Shown here in pieces: positions 8,693 through 16,971 of a DNA stretch of 64,000 nt; position 1 is the stretch's first letter; the number at the start of each line of letters is the position of its first letter. The stretch lies in NCBI RefSeq assembly GCF_000212695.1, contig NC_015514.1:2480001-2544000 (forward strand), written 5' to 3'. The notes under the pieces are model-generated. The model was not told the DNA's origin, made no database searches, and worked only from the letters and a program-made list of their open reading frames with translations. A program made the position numbers and the translations under genes. The DNA comes from Cellulomonas fimi ATCC 484. Its GTDB lineage: Bacteria > Actinomycetota > Actinomycetes > Actinomycetales > Cellulomonadaceae.

Positions 8693-9631
8693 TCAGTCGC
8701 CCGTGTCGGCCCTCGAACGCTCCGCGAGCGCCCACGCCTCGAGCTCGTCGCCGTGCTGCCGGACGAACTCCTCCTCGAGGTCGCGCAGGGCTGCCGCCCG
8801 CCGGGCGGCCAGGTCGACCTCCTCCTGGCAGTCCAGGTCCGCGACCGCGAGGACCGTCTCCGCCCGTCGCACCGCGGCGACCTGGTCGGCGTCGACCTGC
8901 ACGAGACCGTCGGTGCCCGTCGTCTGCGCCGCGTCGAGCACGGCCCGCACCGACGCCTCCGCCGCCTGCGGGTCCGTCAGGCCCGCGTGCCCGCGCTCCG
9001 CCATGCAGCGCGACCACTCCGACGTCGCCTCCTGCACCGCGGACGCGTCGTCCACCCGGTCATACAACGCGTCCATCTCCGCGAGGAGCTCCTGCCAGTC
9101 GGGGTGCGCGAGCAGGACGCCGTAGACGGCGTCCCACGCCGCGTTCGTGCACCCGCCGACCTGTGCGACGACCCCTGCCGCGTCCTTCTCGCCGGTGCCG
9201 TACAGCTCGGCGTCGAACGCCTCCTGCGCCCCCGGCGTGAGCGTCGCCCGATAGGCCGCATTCGCGTCGGCCGCGTCCGCCGTCGCCACCTGCGCCTGCC
9301 AGGGGTCGGTCGTGACGCCGTACCCGAACTGCTCGCGGAACGCGCGCGACCCCGGCGCCGGGACGTCGTCGGCGAGCACCGGGCCGGCCGCCGGCGTGAC
9401 CGCCGGGACGTACTCGAAGCCCGCGTCCTTCATGCACGCCGCGATGTGCTCTTCGTACCGCCGCTGCTGCGCCTGCGAACGGTCCTCCTGCTCGCCCGCC
9501 GTACCGTAGGCGAGCTCACGGTAGGGCGCGAGCGGACCACCTGCCGCCTCGTCCGGCCCCGCTCGACCGGAGCACCCGGCCGCGAGGAGCGCCGCCACGA
9601 CCAGCACGGCCGTCCGTCCGCCGCGTCGCAC
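8693..9631 (-). CDS. Hypothetical secreted lipoprotein (312 aa)
   Basis: A signal peptide with lipobox (LLAAGC, Cys about residue 20) predicts a lipid-anchored extracellular protein. The mature part is helical and Asp/Ala/Glu-rich, with conserved-looking Cys pairs (HIAACMKDAGFEY, GGCTNAAW, WSRCMAERG, DLDCQEE) that could form disulfides. The pattern -CM-DAGFEY- recurs in actinobacterial lipoproteins of unknown function. One base separates it from the upstream lipoprotein gene, so they are cotranscribed. I do not recognise an enzyme motif. Confidence 0.75.
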   Translation of the reverse strand: MRRGGRTAVLVVAALLAAGCSGRAGPDEAAGGPLAPYRELAYGTAGEQEDRSQAQQRRYEEHIAACMKDAGFEYVPAVTPAAGPVLADDVPAPGSRAFREQFGYGVTTDPWQAQVATADAADANAAYRATLTPGAQEAFDAELYGTGEKDAAGVVAQVGGCTNAAWDAVYGVLLAHPDWQELLAEMDALYDRVDDASAVQEATSEWSRCMAERGHAGLTDPQAAEASVRAVLDAAQTTGTDGLVQVDADQVAAVRRAETVLAVADLDCQEEVDLAARRAAALRDLEEEFVRQHGDELEAWALAERSRADTGD

Positions 9632-9632
9632 G

Positions 9633-10271
9633 TCAGCCGCCGACCGGGAACTCGCCGATCACGGTCCGCCCGTCGCTCTCGTACACGGGCACCACCCGCA
9701 CGTTCACCGCGGCCGCCCGGTCGAGCGCGAGCGCGCACAGCGCGGCGTCGTCCGTCCCGGCCGGGCGCGCGGCCGTGATGCCGCCCGCCGCGAGCAGGGC
9801 GTCGAGCAGCTCGGTCGCCCGTGCGGTCGCCGAGCCCGTCACCACGGCTTCCTGGATCGCGTCGAGCGCCGCGGTCCCCGCGGCCACGTCGACCGACGTC
9901 GCCGGCCCGGCACCGAGCTCGGTCGTGACGGCGTCGAGCGCCGCGGAAACCGACGCCTCGTCCCGCCGCGCCTGCTGCTCGACGGCCTCCGTGGGGTTCG
10001 CAGGCTCGTCCGCGTACAGGTCGACCTTGCGGACGTAGCCCACGGTCCCGTCGTCGGTCTCGACCTGGATGAGGTCGGGCTCGGCGTCCCGGTCGGCGGC
10101 GCCCAGCGCCGAGCCGTACGTCAGGCCGTCCGCGTTGGTCGACGCCGCCGCCGGGGACGGCGTGGTGCCGTCCGGGCTGGAGCACCCGGACAGCACCACG
10201 ACCGCGACCACCAGCAGGGCGACACCCCACCGCAACGTCACCGGGCGGTGGGCATTCCCTCCCTGCCGCAC
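9633..10271 (-). CDS. Hypothetical secreted lipoprotein (212 aa)
   Basis: It has an N-terminal hydrophobic segment ending in the lipobox VLSGC, followed by a Ser/Thr/Pro linker and then DGLTYGSALGAADRDAEPDLIQVETDDGTVGYVRKVDLYA. The C-terminal strand VNVRVVPVYESDGRTVIGEF suggests a small beta domain. No catalytic motif is recognised. It lies between a secreted protein (3 bp upstream) and another lipoprotein (1 bp downstream), forming a three-gene envelope operon. Confidence 0.75.
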   Translation of the reverse strand: MRQGGNAHRPVTLRWGVALLVVAVVVLSGCSSPDGTTPSPAAASTNADGLTYGSALGAADRDAEPDLIQVETDDGTVGYVRKVDLYADEPANPTEAVEQQARRDEASVSAALDAVTTELGAGPATSVDVAAGTAALDAIQEAVVTGSATARATELLDALLAAGGITAARPAGTDDAALCALALDRAAAVNVRVVPVYESDGRTVIGEFPVGG

Positions 10272-10274
10272 TGC

Positions 10275-10712
10275 TCAGGCGTTCTGCTGCGGCGACTTGT
10301 ACGTGTAGTGCGCGTTGTACGACGAGCCGTTCCAGACCTTCACGACGCCGTAGCTGTAGTACGAGCCGGACCGGTAGAGGGTGCCCGAGGGGATCGACAG
10401 GCCCGACGCCGCCCCCGAGTTGTACGTGAAGCCGCCCTCCTTGACCAGCGAGCCCGCCGAGTTGAACAGGCGGCCGTTCGCGCCCATCCACCCGGACGCC
10501 ACGTTGCCGGACGAGGAGTTGATCCGCGAGTACGCCCACGCCGAACCGGTGTTCGTGTAGACGACTGCCTGCGCGGTGTAGGACTTGCCGTTCGCCGACA
10601 GCGAGCTGACGCTGCTGGACGCCGAGCCCGCCTGCGCGGCACCGATGCCGGCGAAGGTGAGCACTGCGGCGCCCGTGACGGCGACGACGGTCCTGACGAG
10701 TGCGTGACGCAT
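10275..10712 (-). CDS. Small secreted Ser/Gly/Tyr-rich protein (145 aa)
   Basis: A clear Sec signal peptide (VVAVTGAAVLTFAGIGAAQA, cleavage after AQA) is followed by about 115 residues rich in Ser, Gly, Tyr and Asn: repeated beta-like segments such as AVVYTNTGSAWAYSRINSS, LFNSAGSLVKEGG, TLYRSGSYYSYGVVKVWNG and a YKSPQQNA tail. No cysteine remains after cleavage. An AGGGGG ribosome site precedes ATG 10712. The composition suggests an extracellular beta protein; no family is recognised. It leads the operon with two lipoproteins. Confidence 0.75.
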   Translation of the reverse strand: MRHALVRTVVAVTGAAVLTFAGIGAAQAGSASSSVSSLSANGKSYTAQAVVYTNTGSAWAYSRINSSSGNVASGWMGANGRLFNSAGSLVKEGGFTYNSGAASGLSIPSGTLYRSGSYYSYGVVKVWNGSSYNAHYTYKSPQQNA

Positions 10713-10885
10713 GAGACCCCCTGGTTGCGTTGGACTGCCCCGGATGCCCGGTGCGTCCGGAACGTACCAAACCCCGCCGACAGACCGACAGGGGTGGGGG
10801 CCGACGAATCCGCAGGTCGGGCGGCGTCAGCCGCGGCGACGCCCGGCGTTCACCGCACGGACGTCCGCGCCCGGTCGGCCGGGCG

Positions 10886-11179
10886 TCAGCTCAGTGGGCG
10901 CCTGCTGCGCTGCCGCGCCGCCGCCTCGCGCTCCTGCTCCGCCAGGAGCCGGTGCCGCGCCGCGCGGGCCAGGTAGTAGCCGCGACGTTCGGTGCCCGAC
11001 GCGGCAAGCCCGTCGAAGAACAGCGCGGCGCGCTCGTGCGCGTCGCGCGCCTCCTCGTGCACGCGCAGCGCGTGCGCGACCAGGTCGGTCGGGGCGAAGG
11101 TCTCGGAGACGTCCCGCAGGACGTTCGGCGGCACGGCGGGCGATGCCGCGACGTCCGGCGTGACGTGGATGGTGGCCAT
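10886..11179 (-). CDS. Hypothetical 97-aa helical protein
   Basis: The product starts MATIHVTPDVAASPAVPPNV, then becomes helical and charged (LRVHEEARDAHERAALFFDGLAASGTERRGYYLARAARHRLLAEQERE). No signal peptide or membrane segment is seen. The start has a GAGGGGG-like ribosome site on the minus strand. It stands alone, with about 170 bp before the next gene. The function is unknown. Confidence 0.6.
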   Translation of the reverse strand: MATIHVTPDVAASPAVPPNVLRDVSETFAPTDLVAHALRVHEEARDAHERAALFFDGLAASGTERRGYYLARAARHRLLAEQEREAAARQRSRRPLS

Positions 11180-11539
11180 GTGGTCCCCCTCGGCGACGCT
11201 GCCGTCCGGGCACGGACGTGATGGGCGGCCTCCCCCTCCCTGGTGAGGCCAGGTGCCCAGTCTCGGACCGCTGCCGCCGGAGCGCGACCGGAGGACGCGC
11301 CGGATCGCGGACGGTGCGGATGAGTCGTCGACACGCCGGGCTTCGGAGAATCAGCGTCTGAGCTGCGCCCGTCGCGGCGACGCGCCCTGGTCGACCACGG
11401 CAACGGAGACCACCGACTCGACGAGCGCGACCCAGAGGGCGTTGCCCGGCATACGCGCCGGAGGCCGCCTGGGGCGCGTCAGACGACCTCCAGCCGCGTC
11501 GCCGCAAGGTCCGGCTCTGATTGCCGGGTTGGTGCCCGC
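11180..11539. other. Intergenic stretch without a supported gene
   Basis: Short open frames here lack ribosome sites and codon periodicity. The part next to 11180 carries the leader of the 97-aa gene. The rest shows no clear hairpin, repeat or RNA gene to me. Confidence 0.4.
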
Positions 11540-11953
11540 CTACGCGAGCCCGTACACCTCCCGAGTGAGGGTGCACCGGGTGTCAGTTCTCGCGGGAGCG
11601 GCGCCTTCGACGTTCGCGCGTCCGAAGGTGGCCGATGAGTCGAGCTTCACGACGCCCCAGCTGAGCCTGATCTCGTCCGAGGTGACCGTAGCTCGCGGCC
11701 CGAGAGCCACCAGGTACGTCTCGCCCTCGTCATCCGGGGTCACGTACAGGCAACCGTCTTCGGCTATGAAGATCCGGCCCGTGTGGGCGACGTCGTCTCC
11801 GACCTGTTCGCCGTGATTCCGCAGGAACGTGACACCGTCGGACGTCTCCAGGGTCAGGCCGGATTCGGACTGGCGGCTGAACCAGAGAACGCCCCCCGCG
11901 ATGATGACGAGAGCGGCGACAGAACCGGTAAGGATGACCCTAGAACGCGACAC
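11540..11953 (-). CDS. Hypothetical membrane-anchored protein (137 aa)
   Basis: One N-terminal transmembrane segment (VILTGSVAALVIIAGGVLWF) is followed by an exported domain of about 110 residues rich in Thr, Asp and Val, with a cysteine pair (EDGCLYVTPDD and DTRCTLTREVYG) that could be disulfide-bonded. It starts 12 bp downstream of the broken S1 protease on the same strand. Base composition is visibly less GC-rich than neighbours, hinting at acquired DNA. The function is unknown. Confidence 0.6.
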   Translation of the reverse strand: MSRSRVILTGSVAALVIIAGGVLWFSRQSESGLTLETSDGVTFLRNHGEQVGDDVAHTGRIFIAEDGCLYVTPDDEGETYLVALGPRATVTSDEIRLSWGVVKLDSSATFGRANVEGAAPARTDTRCTLTREVYGLA

Positions 11954-11965
11954 GGCGCCGACTCC

Positions 11966-12677
11966 TTAGCTCGTCACGACAGTGACGCCCAGCAGCGCGA
12001 GCGATCCGATTCCGCTGAACTGGTCGTAGAGGTAGTCCGACCCCCCGGAATGGACCCCGTGAGCCTTGTTGCCGTAGAACCACGGGCCGCCCGAGTCGCC
12101 CGGTGACGCGTTCTCGTTGACCGTCCGGAACAGGCCGCAGAACGTCGGGAATCCGCTGTAGGTCGTGCAGTTCCCCTTGGACTCAACCGTGTCACAGGAG
12201 AACCCGGAGGTCAGCCCGAACTTGCAGACTGCGCCGCCGACAACGGCGTCACCAGCAGACGTCACCAGCCGGTACTGCCCGAAGTTGTACTGGAAGGAGT
12301 TGCCTGACGTACCTGCCGTGAACCGAGTCCAGCGCACGTCACGATCCCTTCTTCGTCGCGCCAGGGCAGAGCACGATCTCGCCGGAGCCGTTGCCCCAGG
12401 TCGCGGCTACGAAGTCGTCAGGCAGCCGGTTACGCACTCGCTCGGCGGATGTGGTGAACTCCGAGAGCCCGGCGAACCGCTGCAGCACCTCGCTGAGTGG
12501 CTGGCCGTACTGCGTGGCGTACATCTGAAGGTCCTCGAGCTCCGCGGGAGTGAACCGGGCGGTGAGCGACGCCGCGACGGGCTGCTGCGGGCTGGGTGCG
12601 GCGCTCGCCGCTGGCGCGACTGCCGCGAATCCTGCGACGAGCGCGATCGAGAGCACCGCCCGTACCTTCACGGTCAT
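11966..12677 (-). pseudogene. Broken secreted S1-family (streptogrisin-like) serine protease
   Basis: Two consecutive minus-strand frames make one damaged gene. From ATG 12677 (AGGGGA ribosome site) the first 112 codons give a signal peptide and a short pro-region (LEDLQMYATQYGQPLSEVLQ) and stop at 12339. A different frame from about 12337 to 11966 encodes the protease C-terminal half with VCKFGLTSGFSCDTV and the catalytic-Ser motif NENASPGDSGGPW. The middle of the family, with catalytic His and Asp, is missing, so a deletion plus a frame change has removed activity. The combined length of about 235 residues is well short of the usual about 350-400. GC is lower than around it. Confidence 0.7.
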
Positions 12678-13338
12678 TTCCCCTGCTTTCGTCTTGGACG
12701 ACTCCGATGTCGGTCCGTGCTTTGAGAAAATAGCGACCGTCGCCGCTGGCCGTGGCCAGTTCGGCCAGTCCTTTCGCCCGATGTCCGAAACTGGCCACAG
12801 CCGTGCGTCGAGAATGCCGCGCCTGGCGTCGTGAACTTGCTCGGCCTGCGGGCGCTGTGGCGTGTCAGACGAGCGACTCGAGCTCGTTGGTGCGATCCAG
12901 CAGGCTCGGGACCGTGGACGAGGCGACGGCGGCCCGATACGTCGCGACGGGGTTGCGGACTCCGCGAATCTGCGTGCGGTACACCGCGGGGTCGTTGGCG
13001 GACGTTGCCTCGGGCGCGACCTCGAACATCGGCAGCTGGTCGGCGCGGACCAGACGGTTCCACCGCTCACCCTCGCCGCGGTGCGGGAATGGTGTGTGCC
13101 GCGTCCCGTGGAGGTCACTGCCACAACCACCACCGCGCCCGCTCGGACATCGGCGGCCGGCCGCCGATCACGAGGCAGACCAACCTCCCTGGACATCGCA
13201 TCTAGGCGGGAGCTCCGTGGAGCCACGCGTCCTCACACCGGAACACGCTGCGCGTTCATCAACACCTGACGAGCCCCCACGAGCCTCCACGGGCTCCCAA
13301 GAAGGAGCGTTTCCGCAGGTCAGGCCAGGTAACGGGCG
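12678..13338. other. Accessory intergenic region, mostly without intact genes
   Basis: No open frame here has a convincing start and ribosome site. The part next to 12678 holds the leader of the broken protease. The middle contains a minus-strand open frame that may be a gene relic (listed separately). The part up to 13338 is the downstream flank of the RNase P RNA. Composition is somewhat less GC-rich than core genes. Confidence 0.4.
12865..13110 (-). pseudogene. Possible 3' remnant of an unidentified gene
   Basis: A minus-strand frame is open from 13167 to a TGA at 12865 without a usable 5' start. Its last about 65 codons read like real protein, with balanced composition: WNRLVRADQLPMFEVAPEAT, then PAVYRTQIRGVRNPVATYRA and a LLDRTNELESLV end. 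I do not recognise the family. It looks like the C-terminus of a gene whose 5' end has been lost. Chance cannot be excluded. Confidence 0.3.
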
Positions 13339-13730
13339 GATGAGTCAGTCGGTACGCCGGGTTCTGTCCCCGTGCCCGGTTGCCCCGGCACGGGTGGCGG
13401 CCATCCCTCTACGACGTACGTTGCCGCACGCCTCCAGCGGTCTACCCGGGAGCTCGGGCGGGCCGCCCTCGAACGCTCCCTGTCTGACCTTGCTCCGGGT
13501 GGGGTTTACCGAGCCGCACCGGTCACCCGGCACGCTGGTGGTCTCTTACACCACCGTTTCACCCTTACCCGCGCCCGGACGGCTCACGCCGACCGGTGCG
13601 GGCGGTCTTCTCTCTGTGGCACTGTCCCGCGGGTCACCCCGGGTGGGTGTTACCCACCACCCTGCCCTGCGGAGCCCGGACGTTCCTCGGCAGGCCCGAG
13701 GGCCTGACGCGGCCGCCTGACTGACTCATC
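13339..13730 (-). ncRNA. rnpB: RNase P RNA (class A)
   Basis: This is the catalytic RNA that trims 5' leaders from tRNA precursors. On the minus strand the conserved 5' block GAGGAACGTCCGGGCTCC, then ACAGAGAGAAGACCGCC and GGTAAGGGTGAAACGGTGG, match bacterial P RNA core elements. The 12-nt ends GATGAGTCAGTC and GACTGACTCATC are perfectly complementary and form helix P1, which sets the boundaries and a length of about 392 nt. The 3' side carries CGGGGACAGAACCCGGCGTACCG. Confidence 0.93.
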
Positions 13731-13754
13731 CGCGCCGCACAGCCTACCGCCAGG

Positions 13755-14138
13755 TCAGACGTCCACCCGGTACGGCAGGTCGAGCTCGTCGCCGGAGCGG
13801 CCACGGATGCCCCAGTTCTCGGGCGGGCTCTCGAGGAGCACGACCTCGAGGTCGTCGACGGACAGCCCGAGGGCGGGGGCGACGTCGTCGAAGAACGCGG
13901 CGATCAGGGCACGCCGCGCGGCGCGGCTGCGGCCGGTGAAGCAGACGACCTCGACGACGAGGTAGGCGTCGGAGCGGGGCGCGACGAGGTCCTCGCCGTC
14001 GAGCAGCAGGAACCGGTGGAACCGCTTGTCGGCGGGCAGGCCCCACGTGCGGACGAGCGCGTCGTGGATCGCGTCGGACACCTCGCGACGTCGCGTGGCC
14101 CACACGTCACGGCGGCCGTAGACCTTGACCTGCGCCAT
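13755..14138 (-). CDS. Tautomerase-family protein (Tautomerase_2 type)
   Basis: The 127-residue product begins MAQVKVYGRRDVWATRRREV, continues with PADKRFHRFLLLDGEDL and ends ESPPENWGIRGRSGDELDLPYRVDV. This is the standard pattern of the larger 4-oxalocrotonate tautomerase-like subfamily. The catalytic Pro2 of classical tautomerases is replaced by Ala, as is common in this branch, so the reaction cannot be inferred. ATG 14138 has a GAGGGG ribosome site. It is divergent from yaaA. Confidence 0.85.
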   Translation of the reverse strand: MAQVKVYGRRDVWATRRREVSDAIHDALVRTWGLPADKRFHRFLLLDGEDLVAPRSDAYLVVEVVCFTGRSRAARRALIAAFFDDVAPALGLSVDDLEVVLLESPPENWGIRGRSGDELDLPYRVDV

Positions 14139-14197
14139 CGTCGTCCACCCCTCGCGCACCCCGCTCGCCGGATGCGGCCGGGCAGCCCCGCGGAGCC

Positions 14198-14203
14198 TAC
14201 AGT
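14198..14203 (+). promoter_or_regulatory. -10 box (TACAGT) of a likely leaderless yaaA promoter
   Basis: TACAGT ends 6 nt before GTG 14210, with no ribosome site between, which matches the leaderless pattern seen at other genes in this window. Confidence 0.55.
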
Positions 14204-14209
14204 CGGGGC

Positions 14210-14986
14210 GTGCTCGTGCTGCTGCCGCCCTCGGAGGGCAAGACGTCCCCCGCCCGTGGACTGGTGCTCGACCTGGGTGGGCTCTCGCACCCGGGCCTGA
14301 CGCCGGTGCGGGAGAAGGTGCTCGACGCGCTCGTGGAGGTGAGCGCCCGGCCGGACGCCGCGGCGGTGCTCGGGGTCGGTGCGAGCCTCGCGGAGGAGGT
14401 GGCGCGCAACGTCCGGCTGCGGACGCTGCCGACGGCACCGGCGCGACGCGTGTACTCGGGCGTGCTGTACGCGGCGGCGGGGCTGGACCGGTTGACGCCG
14501 GCGGCGCGCCGTCGCGCGGCCGAGTCCGTCCGGGTGGTCTCGGGGCTGTGGGGCGTGGTCACGCCCGAGGACGCGATCCCCGCGTACCGGCTGTCGATGG
14601 GGACCGACCTGCCGGGCATCGGCCCGTTGGCCTCGGCGTGGCGCGGGCCGCTCGGGGTCGAGCTCGACGCGGAGGCGGACGGCGCTCTGGTCGTCGACTG
14701 CCGCTCCGCGGCGTACCTCGCGGCGTGGCACCCGCCGCGCTCCGCGGACCACGTCACGGTACGGGTGCTGCGCGAGGTCGACGGCGTGCGTTCGGTCGTC
14801 TCTCACCACGCCAAGCACACGCGCGGCGTCCTGACGCGCCACCTGCTGACCCGCCGGGCGCGGCCGCCGCGCGACGCCGACGGCCTGGCGCACGCGGCGA
14901 GCGAGCTGGTCGGCGAGACGGTGCTCGCGGTCGAGCTCGGGCCGCCCGCGCGCGGGGCACGCACGCTCTCGCTCGTCGTCGCGTGA
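14210..14986 (+). CDS. yaaA: Peroxide stress protein YaaA
   Basis: YaaA/DUF328 proteins bind DNA and limit iron-driven oxidative damage in E. coli. The 258-residue product opens VLVLLPPSEGKTSPARG and carries the family stretches RRVYSGVLYAAAGLD, SGLWGVVTPEDAIPAYRLSM, VDCRSAAY and SHHAKHTRGVLTRHLL. The length is typical. The start is fixed by the -10 box six bases upstream. It converges with the RNase H/phosphatase gene. Confidence 0.93.
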   Translation: MLVLLPPSEGKTSPARGLVLDLGGLSHPGLTPVREKVLDALVEVSARPDAAAVLGVGASLAEEVARNVRLRTLPTAPARRVYSGVLYAAAGLDRLTPAARRRAAESVRVVSGLWGVVTPEDAIPAYRLSMGTDLPGIGPLASAWRGPLGVELDAEADGALVVDCRSAAYLAAWHPPRSADHVTVRVLREVDGVRSVVSHHAKHTRGVLTRHLLTRRARPPRDADGLAHAASELVGETVLAVELGPPARGARTLSLVVA

Positions 14987-15007
14987 CGCGCCGGCGCGCC
15001 TGACAGG

Positions 15008-16222
15008 TCAGCCCTTCGCGCCCCAGCCCTCGCTCGGCACGCCGACGACGGCGATCTCGTGCCGCTTGTCGCGGAACAGCCGCACGATGCTGACCGACGC
15101 GGGCGCGACCCGCAGCTGGCTCCACGACCCGGGCTGCGCACCCATCGCGACGCCCAGCGCGGCGCGGATCGCGACGGCGTGGCTCACGACGACGACTGTG
15201 CGACCGGTCCCGCCGTCGAGCAGCTGCTCGAACACCTGCGTCAGGCGCTCGCCGACGTCGGCGATCGACTCGCCGCCGGGCGGACGGAGGTCGCCGGCGG
15301 TGTGCCACGGCTCCAGCAGCCCGGGCCAGCGCTCCTCGATCTGCTCGGCGGTCAGGCCCTGCCACTCGCCGAAGTCGGCCTCCTTGACGAGGTCGACCGT
15401 CCGCACGGGCAGCCCGAGCCGCTCGGCGACGACCGCCGCGGTCTCCTGCGTGCGGACCATCGGGGACGCGAGCACCTCGCTCGGGTACTCGATGTCTCCC
15501 CACAGGTCGCGTCCGACGCGGTCCACCAGGGCGGCGGCGGCCCGCGCCTGCGCGCGCCCCGTGTCGTCGAGGGACGGGCCGGGCTCCGACGAGCCCGAGT
15601 AGCCGCGCGAGACCGTCATCGCGGTCTGGCCGTGCCGCACGAGGACCACGGTGACCGGCTGGTCGTCGTCGAAGCGGACACCCGCACCGGACGGCCGGGG
15701 CGCCCGCCCGGACCCCGGGTCGCCCGCCGCGGAGGCGCTCTGCGTGCCGGATCCGGCGGGGTCGGTCGTCGGCGCGCTGAGCGGCCCGACGTCGTCGTGG
15801 TCGGTCATCACGGCAGTCTCACGGTCCATCGCGAGGTTCGCCAGCCGGTCCGCGGCGGCGTTGCGGGCCCGCGGCACCCATGTCCAGGTGACCGTCGTCG
15901 GGTCGACGAGGGCGTGCACCTCGTCGGCGAAGCGGCGCATGTCGGCGTGCTTGATCTTCCACGTGCCGCGCATCTGCTCGATGACGAGCTGGGAGTCCAT
16001 CCGGACCTCCAGCCGCGCGTCGGGGTCGATCGCGAGCGCGGCCCGGAGCCCGGCGACGAGCCCCGAGTACTCGGCGACGTTGTTCGAGGCGACCCCGAGG
16101 AAGTCGGCCCGCTCCGCCAGGACGTCACCCGTCCCCGCGTCGCGGACGACGGCACCGTACCCGGCGGGCCCGGGGTTGCCCCGGGAACCGCCGTCGGCCT
16201 CGACGACGAGCCGCCGGGCCAC
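15008..16222 (-). CDS. Bifunctional RNase H / histidine acid phosphatase
   Basis: This 404-residue fusion is well known in actinobacteria. The N-terminal RNase HI domain (about 1-140) has catalytic acids in VEADGGSRGNPGPAGYG (D10), NVAEYSG, RMDSQLV and AADRLAN, and cleaves RNA in RNA:DNA hybrids. After an acidic/Gly-Ser linker the C-terminal histidine phosphatase domain begins VVLVRHGQTAMTVSRGYSG, with PMVRTQETAAVV, EWQGLTAEQIEERWPG and a late VSHAVAIRAALG His. The phosphatase half resembles alpha-ribazole phosphatase (CobC). GTG 16222 lies 2 bp after the zinc-ribbon gene stop, so the two are cotranscribed. Confidence 0.93.
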   Translation of the reverse strand: MARRLVVEADGGSRGNPGPAGYGAVVRDAGTGDVLAERADFLGVASNNVAEYSGLVAGLRAALAIDPDARLEVRMDSQLVIEQMRGTWKIKHADMRRFADEVHALVDPTTVTWTWVPRARNAAADRLANLAMDRETAVMTDHDDVGPLSAPTTDPAGSGTQSASAAGDPGSGRAPRPSGAGVRFDDDQPVTVVLVRHGQTAMTVSRGYSGSSEPGPSLDDTGRAQARAAAALVDRVGRDLWGDIEYPSEVLASPMVRTQETAAVVAERLGLPVRTVDLVKEADFGEWQGLTAEQIEERWPGLLEPWHTAGDLRPPGGESIADVGERLTQVFEQLLDGGTGRTVVVVSHAVAIRAALGVAMGAQPGSWSQLRVAPASVSIVRLFRDKRHEIAVVGVPSEGWGAKG

Positions 16223-16224
16223 GC

Positions 16225-16971
16225 TCAGCCCTTCGCCGGCTCGGGCAGCCGCACGAGGATGCGCCCGCACTCCTCGCAGCGCACGACCTGGTCCTCGCCC
16301 TTCGACCGGATGGCGTCGAGGTCCAGCGGGTTGAGCTCGAGCCGGCAGCCCTCGCAGCGACGACCGCGCAGCGGCGCGGCGCCGAGCCCGCCGAGCTGAC
16401 CGCGCAGCCGCTCGTACAGGGTCACGAGGCCGGCGTCGAGGCCCTCCGCGGTCGTGGCACGCTGCGCGCGCACGCGCTCGGCCTCGGCGTCGATCTCGCG
16501 GTACGCCGCGTCGCGGTCCGCCTCGACGACCTGCTTCTGCGCGACGAGCGCCTCGTGCGCCTTCGTGACCTCGGCGAGCGCGCCCTCGTGCGCCTCCAGA
16601 CGCTCCATGACCTCGAGCTCGACGTCCTCGAGGTCCGCCTGCCGGCGCGCGAGCGACGTGAGCTCGCTCGTGAGCGCCTGCAGGTCCTTCGCCGAGCCCT
16701 GGCCCGAGTCGAGCCGTGCCTGGTCGCGCGCCGCGCGCGAGCGCACCTGCTCGACGTCCGCCTCCGCCTTCGCGACCTCACGACGCAGGTCCTGCACCGC
16801 GGTCTGCGACGTGACGAGCGCCGTGTGCAGGTCCGCGAGCTGCGCGTCGAGCTCGAGCAGGCGGGCCAGCTCGGGGAGCGAGCGGCGGCGGTGCGCGAGC
16901 TGGTCCATCCGCGTGTCGAGCTCCTGGACGTCCAGGAGGCGGCGCTGGTCGGCGGCGGGGGCAGTGCTCAC
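16225..16971 (-). CDS. Coiled-coil protein with C-terminal C4 zinc ribbon
   Basis: The 248-residue product is a long helical hairpin (about 5-185; heptad-rich DLRREVAKAEADVEQVRSR) followed by a zinc ribbon with RRCEGCRLELNP and VVRCEECGRILVR (CxxC...CxxC). This architecture is the conserved actinobacterial and chlamydial CT398/DUF164 type, thought to be a nucleic-acid or assembly adaptor. GTG 16971 has an AAGGA ribosome site and overlaps the Nif3 stop by 4 bp. Its tight linkage with nif3-like and RNase H genes is common in actinobacteria. Confidence 0.9.
   Translation of the reverse strand: MSTAPAADQRRLLDVQELDTRMDQLAHRRRSLPELARLLELDAQLADLHTALVTSQTAVQDLRREVAKAEADVEQVRSRAARDQARLDSGQGSAKDLQALTSELTSLARRQADLEDVELEVMERLEAHEGALAEVTKAHEALVAQKQVVEADRDAAYREIDAEAERVRAQRATTAEGLDAGLVTLYERLRGQLGGLGAAPLRGRRCEGCRLELNPLDLDAIRSKGEDQVVRCEECGRILVRLPEPAKG

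Noticed and set aside
13061..13338. Possible attachment site or mobile-element end next to rnpB
   Set aside because: No integrase, direct repeat pair or tRNA fragment could be found, so there is nothing to support an integration event.
12752..13720. 322-aa plus-strand open frame across the RNase P region
   Set aside because: It runs antisense through the RNase P RNA and has no protein-like composition or ribosome site.
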